DNA of 64,000 bases from NCBI GenBank assembly GCA_024291935.2, contig CM044322.1:67447405-67511404 (forward strand), written 5' to 3'. Position numbers and translations under genes: made by a program. This DNA is from Okapia johnstoni. Its lineage: Eukaryota > Chordata > Mammalia > Artiodactyla > Giraffidae. Below, piece after piece: positions 57,627-64,000 of the stretch. The notes under the pieces are model-generated. The model was not told where the DNA came from. It ran no database searches and saw only the letters and a program-made list of their open reading frames with translations. Numbering within the stretch: the stretch's first letter is position 1; each line of letters opens with the position of its first letter.

Positions 57627-59573
57627 GTAATGTCCTTAATGAATTGATAAAGGTTTTTAGGAGTATAATAACCAGGATTCTAGTCTGATCTTTTCCTATG
57701 CACTTTTGCTTAATACATTGAAATCTGCTTTTAAATAATGATGAAAAATTATGTACTCTTTTATGTTACCAGGTATTTTTGAAACATTTCTAGCACCCTT
57801 TATGATACTTTAACCATAAATTACACCTTTAGGTTAATTATTGTCATCAAAAGAATATTGAATTGGTTGAAAATAATTCATGTTTACTAGGAAAAATGTA
57901 GCAGTCCACAGCACTCAGGAGAAAGCATTTGCCATGTGTTTAAGGAGTGCATCCCATGGGGTGAGGTATAATTATACTCATATTTAGAGGATTAGGCAAG
58001 CAGATGTGGTATACTGTACTTCATAAATCACTCATGAATAATGGCTGAAGTTTCCAAGTTCTGATGAAGTGTGTGGTATTTTTTTACATGTTATTAACTC
58101 ATGGCTTCAATTCCCAACTGCATTCACAAAATTTCTGCACATTCACAAATCACAACAATGGAATATTATTCAGCTATAAGAGAATGCACATTTGAGTCAG
58201 TTCTAATGAGGTAGGATGAAATCTAGAGCCTATTATACAGAGTGAAGTAAGTCAGAAAGAGAAAGACAAATATTGTATATTAACACATATAGATGGACAT
58301 CTGGAAGCAACAGTTAGAACCCTCGATATGGATTCAACTGATTGGTTCAAGATCTGAGAAAGGTGTTCAATAGTCTGTCACTTTCACCCGTTTTTTTATC
58401 TTATACCACTGTAGCACATTCTGAGAAATGCCTAGCTGGTGGAGTTACAAGCTGAATCATCCGGATAGGCAGGAGAAATACCCAAAATCAAACCTCTGAT
58501 TGAGATGATACCTCCCTAAGGGCACAAAGTGAAGAGAAACTAAAGAGCCTCTTGATGAGGGTGAAGGAGAAGAGTGGAAAACATGGCTTAAAACTAATCA
58601 TTCAAAAAACTAAGATCATGGCATCCAGTCCCCATCACTTCATGGCAAATAGAAGGGAAAATGTGGAAGCAGTGACAGATTTCCTCTTCTTGGGCTCTAA
58701 AATCACTGTGGATGGTGACTGCAGCCATGAAATTAGAAGACACTTGCTTCTTGGAAGGAAAGCTATGACAAACCTGTACATGATGGTTAAAAAGCAGGAA
58801 ACATTAATCTGCAACACGATCCTATCAGTCAAGGTATGGGTCTTCCCAGTAGTCCCATATAGTTGCTGTCCCCAGAACAGTCAAAGAGATCAAACAATCA
58901 ATCTTAAGGGTATTCAACCTGAATACTCTTTTGAAAGGAACTTGATGCTGAAGCTGAAAGCTCAGTATTTCGGTCTTCTGATTCAAACAGACAACTCCAC
59001 TGGAAATGTCCCTGATGCTGGAAAGATTGAAAGGCAGACAGAGAAGAGGATGTCAGAGGATGAGATAGCTGGGTTGTATCACCAATGCAATGGACATTGA
59101 ACTTGGGCAAAACTTCAGGAGTTTCAGGTGAGGGACAGAGAGACCTGGAGTGCTGCAGTCCATGGGGTCACAAAGAGTCAGATACGACTGGGTGACTGAG
59201 CAACAACATGGAATCTAAAAAAAAGATAGTACTGATGAAAACTATTTGCAGAGCAGCAATGAGAGATACACACATAGAGAACAGACTTGTGGACACAGAT
59301 GGGGAAAGAGAGGGTGGGACTAATTGGCAGAATAGCATGGAAATATTATATATTACCATATGCAAAATAGATAGCAAGTGGGAATTTGTCATGTAACAAA
59401 GGGAGCTCCACCCAGTGCTCAGTGACAACCTAGAGGGGTGGGGTGGGGAGGGAGATGGGAGGGGGCTTCAGGAGGGAGAGGACATATGTATACTTGTGGC
59501 TGATTCATGTTGATGGATGACAGAAACCAACACAATGTTGTAAAGCAGTTATCCTCCAAATTAAAAAAAAAAA
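57627..59573 (-). repeat. Palindrome, right arm, outer part
   Basis: Reverse complement of 30626-32600, resuming at 'tgtaatgtccttaatg' and ending in the L1 poly(A) at 59562-59573. Contains L1 (+) at 58150-58292 and 59207-59573 and the nested BovB (+). Confidence 0.94.
58293..59207 (+). mobile_element. BovB 3' fragment in right arm (mirror of 30985)
   Basis: Sense BovB with [14 protein letters not shown] and similar coding blocks visible in the frame from 58552. Numerous one-base gaps relative to the left-arm copy, plus a block of about 60 bp missing near 58865. Target duplication 'atggaatct' (59208-59216) against 'atggacatct' (58292-58301), the second with an extra base. Confidence 0.92.
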
Positions 59574-59577
59574 TTGT

Positions 59578-61070
59578 CATCACTACAAACAAAGCTAGTG
59601 GAGGTGATGGAATTCCAGTTGAGCTATTTCAAATTCTCAAAGGTGATGCTGTGAAAGTGCTGCACGCACTCGATATGCCAGCAAATTTGGAAAAACTCAG
59701 CAGTGGCCACAGGACTGGAAAAGGGTCAGTTTTTGTTCCAATCCCAAAGAAAGGCAATGCCAAAGAACGCTCAAAGTACCGCACAATTGTACTCATCTCA
59801 CATGCTAGTAAAGTAATGCTCAAAATTCTCCAAGCCAGGCTTCAGCAATACGTGAACCATGAACTTCCAGATGTTCAAGCTGGTTTTAGAAAAGGCAGAG
59901 GAACCAGAGATCAAATTGCCAATATCCGCTGGATCATCGAAAAAAAGCAAAGAGAGTTCCAGAAAAAACATCTATTTCTGCTTTATTGACTATGCCAAAG
60001 CCTTTGACTGTGTGGATCACAATAAACTGTGGAAAATTCTGAAAGAGATGGGAATCCCAGACCATCTGACCTGTCTCTTGAGAAACCTGTATGTAGGTCA
60101 GGAAGCAACAGTTAGAACTGTGCATGGAACAACAGACTGGTTCCAAATAGGAAAAGGAGTACGTCAAGGCTGTATATTGTCATCCTGCTTATTTAACTTA
60201 TATGCAGGGTACATCATGAGAAACGCTGGGCTGGAAGAAACACAAGCTGGAATCAAGTTTGCTGGGCGAAATATCAATAACCTCAGATATGCGGATGACA
60301 CCACCCTTATGGCAGAAAGTGAAGAAGAACTAAAGAGCCTCTTGATGAAGGTGAAAGAGGAGAGTGAAAAAGTTGGCTTAAAGCTCAACGTTCAGAAAAC
60401 TAAGATCATGGCATCTGGTCCCATCACTTCATGGGAAATAGATGGGGAAACAGTGTCAGACTTTATTTTTTTGGTCTTCAGAATCACTGTAGATGGTGAT
60501 TGCAGCCATGAAATTAAAAGACTGTTACTCTTTGGAAAGAAGGTTATGGCCAACCTAGATAGCATATTTAAAAGCAGAGACATTACTTTGCCAACAAAAG
60601 TCCGTCTAGTCAAGGTTATGGTTTTTCCAGTGGTCATGTATGGATGTGAGAGTTGGACGGTGAAGAAAGCTGAGCGCCGAAGATTTGATGCTTTTGAACT
60701 GTGGTGTTGGAGAATACTCTTGAGAGTCCCTTGGACTGCAAGGAGATCCAATCAATCCATCCTAAAAGAGATCAGTCCTGGGTGTTCATTGGAAGGACTG
60801 ATGTTGAAGCTGAAACTCCAATACTTTGGCCACCTCATGCGAAGGGTTGACTCATTGGAAAAGACCCTAATGCTGGGTAGGATTGGGGGCGGGAGGAGAA
60901 GGGGACGACAGAGGATGAGATGGTTGGATGGCATCACCGACTCGATGGACATGGTTTTGGGTAGACTCCAGGAGTTGGTGATGGACAGAGAGGCCTGGCG
61001 TGCTGCAATTCATGGGGTTGCAAAGTGTCGGACATGACTGAGTGACTGAACTGAACGGAACTGAACTGAA
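59578..61070 (+). mobile_element. BovB, inverted copy of 16926-18414
   Basis: Sense BovB from within the linker before the RT to the 3' tail of 'gaact' units (61047-61070). It is nearly identical in reverse complement to 16926-18414, including the L1 sequence that follows the tail ('tgcatatatatgg'). So it is the same insertion event duplicated, not a second insertion. Its 5' end is cut by the palindrome edge, with 4 filler bases (59574-59577). Confidence 0.95.
59859..61037 (+). pseudogene. BovB RT core and C-terminal part, 392 codons open
   Basis: From about residue 36 the frame reads the BovB RT core (FIDYAKAFD near 45-53, GVRQGC near 103, YADD near 145) through the whole C-terminal region ([50 protein letters not shown]) to near the natural end ([10 protein letters not shown]). 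The first 35 residues are out of frame with BovB because of extra bases in A-runs near 59940 and 59965. The preceding RT segment is in another frame (59507-59989: ITTNKASGGDGIP, IPKKGNAKER). No endonuclease remains. It complements the copy at 17616, which is frameshifted exactly where this one is open. Confidence 0.94.
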
Positions 61071-61461
61071 CTGAATGCATATATATGGAATTTGAAAGAT
61101 GGTAACGATAACCCTATATGCGAGACAGAATAAGAGACACAGATGCATAGAATAGTCTTATGCACTCTTGAGGGAGAAGGTGAGGGTGGGACGTTCTGAG
61201 AGAATAGCATTGAAACATGTATATTATCATATGTGAAACAGAACACCATTCCAGGTTCGATGCATGAGACAAATGATCAGGGCTGGGGCAATGGGATGAC
61301 CCAGAGGGATGGGATGGGGAGGCAGGTGGGAGAGGGGTTCAGGATGGGGAACACATATAAACTCATGGTTGATTCATGTCAATGTATGGCAAAAGCTACT
61401 ACAATATCGTAAAGTAATTAGCCCCCAACTAAAATAAATAAATTTATTTAAAAAAAAAAAA
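61071..61461 (+). mobile_element. L1-BT 3'UTR with poly(A)
   Basis: Sense L1-BT 3' end ('ggtaacgataaccctatatg', 'gacccagagggatggg', 'gattcatgtcaatgtatgg') with an A11 tail at 61451-61461. It is the complete 3' end of the L1 whose 5' end is at 22153 in the left copy. Confidence 0.93.
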
Positions 61462-61795
61462 GAAATTCCCACAATTTGTTGTGATCCACACAGTCAAAGG
61501 CTTTGGCATAGTCAATAAAGCAGAAATAGATGTTTTTCTGGGACTCTCTTGCTTTTTCGATGATCCAGCAGATGTTGGCAATTTAATCCCTGGTTCCTCT
61601 GCCTTTTCTAAAACCAGCTTGAACATCTGGAAGTTCACGGTTCATGTATTGTTGAAGCCTGGCTTGGAGAATTTTCAGCATTACTTTACTAGCATGTGAG
61701 ATGAATGCAATTGTGCGGTAGTTTGAGCATTCTATGGCATTGCCTTTCTTTGGGATTGGAATGAAAACTGACCTTTTCCAGTCCTGTAGCCTAGA
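61462..61795 (-). mobile_element. BovB RT region, mirror of 16547-16829
   Basis: Minus BovB from 'gaaattcccacaatttg' to 'gaccttttccagtcctgtag'. It retains about 70 bp of RT core (the FIDYAKAFD region) that are deleted in the left copy. Confidence 0.92.
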
Positions 61796-63645
61796 CCATT
61801 CAGGTATGACCTAAATCAAATCCCTTATGATTATACAGTGAAAGTGACAAATAGATTAAAGAGATTAGATCTGTTAGACAGAGTGCCTGAAGAACTATGT
61901 ATGGAGATTTGTAACACTGAACAGGAGGTGGTGATCAAAACCATTCCTGAGAGAAAGAAATTCAACAAGACAAAATAGCTTTCTGAGGAGGCCTTACAAA
62001 TACCTGAGGAAAGAAGAAAAGCGAAACACAAAGGAGAAAAGGAAAGATACACCCATCTGAATGCAGTGTCCCAAAGAATAGCAATGAGAGATAAGAAAGC
62101 ATTTCTGAGTGAACAAGCATTTTTGAAGAAATAGAAGGAAACAATAGAATGGGAAAGACTAAATATCTCTTCTAGAAAATTAAAGATACCAAGGAAACAT
62201 TTCATGCAAAGGTGGGCACAATAAAGGACAGAAATGGTATGGACCTAACAGAGGCAGAAGATATTAAGAAGAGGTGGAAAGAATACAAAGAAGAACAATA
62301 CACAAAAAAAATCTTAATGAGCTAGATAACCACGATGGTGTGATCAGTCACCTAGAACCAGACATCCTGGAGTGTGAAGCTAGTCGAGTTGATGGGATTC
62401 CAGCTGAGGTATTTCAAATCCTAAAAGATGATATAGTTAAAGTGCTGCTGTTAATATGCCATAAATTTGGGAAATTCAGCCATGGACAGTCCAGCAAGGA
62501 CTAGAAAAGATCAACTTTCATTCCAGTCCCCAAAAAAGATAATGGCAAAGAATGTTCAAACTATCACACAATTGCACTCATCTCACACTCCAGAAAAGTA
62601 ATGCTCAAAATTCTCCAAGCTAGGCTTTACCACTATGTGAACTGAGAACATCCTTATGCTCAAGCTGGATTTAGAAAAGGCAGAGGAACCACAGAAAAAA
62701 AATTGCCAACATCCATTGGATCATAGAAAAAGCAAGAGAATTGCAGAAAAACATCTACTTCTGTGCAGAGTACATCATGTGAAATGCCAGGCTGGATGAA
62801 GCACAAGCTGGAATCAAGATCATTGGGAGAAATATCAATAACCTTAGATATGCAGATGACACCACCCTTATGGCAGAAAGTGAAGAGTAACTAAAGAGCC
62901 TCTTGATGAAAGTGAAGGAGGAGAGTGGAAAAAGCTGGCTTAAAGCTCAGCATTCAAAAAACGAAGATCATGGCATCCAGTCCCATCACCTCATTGAAAA
63001 TAGATGGGGAAACAATGGAAACAGTGACAGACTCTATTTTCTGGGATCCAAAATCACTGCAGATGGTGACTGCAGCCATGACATTAAAAGACGCTTGCTC
63101 CTTGGAAGAAAAACTATGACCAACATAGACAGCATATTAAAAAGAGACATTATTTTTACCAACAAATGTTCATATAGTCTAAGCTATGGTTTTTCCAGTA
63201 GTCATGTATGGATGTGAGAGTTGGACCATAAAGAAAGCTGAGTGCCAAAGATTTGATGATTTTCAATTATGGTTTGGAGCAGACCCTCCAGAGTCCCTTA
63301 GACTGCAAGGAGATCAAACCAGTAATCCTAAAGGAAATCAGTACTGAATATTCATTGGAAGGACTGATGCTGAAGCTCCAATAATGTGGCCACCTGATGT
63401 GACATACTGACACACTGGAAAAACCCTCATGCTGGGAAAGATTGAGGAAAGTAGGGGGAGAAGGGGACTACAAAAGATGAGACAGTTGGATGACATCACT
63501 GCCTCGATGGACATGAGTTAGAGCAAGCTTCAGGTGTTGGTTATGGACAGGGACGCCTGGCATGCTGCAGTCCATGGGGTCACAAAGAGTCGGATACGAC
63601 TGAGCGACTCAACTGAACTGAACTGAACTGAACTGAACTGAGTAT
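61796..63645 (+). mobile_element. Old BovB, endonuclease end to 3' tail, degenerate
   Basis: Sense BovB from 'ctagaccattcaggtatgac' to a tail of six or so 'gaact' units (63610-63640). About 220 bp of RT core are missing at about 62764, where 'aacatctacttctg' joins 'tgcagagtacatcatg'; stops are frequent (for example the 'gaagagtaac' near 62885). The mirror element on the left is 16341-16546 plus 23191-23792. Confidence 0.93.
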
Positions 63646-63741
63646 GGACACAAGGTGGTGCCCTAGGACCATGATTTCTGTCCCCACCAGCGAGGCTGCA
63701 ATTATCTCAGACACACATTAGGGAAGCTCCGAGTAAAAAAC
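63646..63741. other. Unannotated spacer
   Basis: About 95 bp between the BovB tail and the terminal SINE; nothing recognised. Confidence 0.5.
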
Positions 63742-64000
63742 CAGCTGCTACTGCTAAGTCGCGTCAGTCGTGTCCGACTCTGTGTGACCCCATACACGGC
63801 AACCTACCAGGCTCCTCCATCCCTGGGATTCTCCAGGCAAGAATACTGGAGTGGGTTGCCATTTCCTTCTCCAGTGCATGAAAGTGAAAAGTGAAAGTGA
63901 AGTCGCTCAGTCCTGTCCGACTCTTCACGACCCCATGGGCTGCAGCCTACCAGGCTCCTCCGTCCATGGAGTTTCCCAGGCAAGAGTACTGGAGTGGGGT
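63742..64000 (-). mobile_element. Bov-A2 SINE, cut by the window end
   Basis: Minus-strand dimer: two Bov-A units joined by 'gaaagtgaaaagtgaaagtg' (63883-63899 region). Close to consensus and therefore young. It continues beyond 64000. Confidence 0.94.

Noticed and set aside
30626..59573. Firm assignment to the Y or X chromosome
   Set aside because: Palindromes suggest sex-chromosome amplicons, but no sex-linked gene is visible and the artefact explanation remains open.
1..64000. CRISPR arrays, operons, origins or bacterial genes
   Set aside because: Tandem and interspersed repeats here are all ruminant retroelements or simple repeats; no regularly spaced repeat-spacer pattern and no prokaryotic coding density.

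Overview
The window is nuclear DNA of a ruminant, most likely a bovid. It is packed with BovB (RTE) LINEs, Bov-tA/Bov-A2 SINEs and L1-BT copies, which together are diagnostic of ruminants, plus CHR-type SINEs shared more widely in Cetartiodactyla and one small mariner-type MITE. I find no convincing host protein-coding gene, no RNA gene and no bacterial-type feature. Every long reading frame I can identify belongs to a retroelement (BovB endonuclease or reverse transcriptase, L1 ORF1 or ORF2).

Layout. (1) 1-2552: sequence without recognised genes, one SINE, and a GC-rich block. (2) 2553-11137: copy 1 of a segmental duplication (block C). Copy 2 lies in the same orientation at 46400-54254. The copies differ by substitutions and by two clean filled/empty retroelement sites. 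(3) 11138-16340: sparse repeats and a 78-bp near-perfect hairpin. (4) 16341-23790: a four-level nest of retroelements (old BovB, then BovB, then L1-BT, then BovB), each level flanked by target-site duplications. The innermost BovB still has near-intact endonuclease and RT frames and sits downstream of an L1 5'UTR and ORF1 on the same strand. (5) 23790-30625: L1 ends, SINEs, microsatellites and an AT-only island. (6) 30626-39143 and its mirror image from 39145: a spacer-free palindrome centred at about 39144. The right arm is broken at 45607 by a 12-kb block (45608-57626) that carries C copy 2, and it resumes at 57627-59573. (7) 59578-61985: an inverted copy of 16341-18414, so the mirror symmetry extends beyond the inner palindrome. 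(8) 61796-64000: a degenerate BovB and a terminal Bov-A2 SINE.

The main interpretive point is the palindrome. The arms differ mostly by single-base insertions and deletions rather than substitutions, and both arms look noisy when compared with the repeat families inside them. That is the signature of unpolished long-read sequence. The palindrome may therefore be a real ampliconic structure, as found on sex chromosomes, that could not be polished, or partly a fold-back read artefact. The 12-kb asymmetric block and the extra mirrored segment argue for a real structure; the error pattern and the absent spacer argue for an artefact. Block C is free of this noise and is a credible true duplication.

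No genes here work together as a pathway. What the sequence records is retrotransposition and structural rearrangement.
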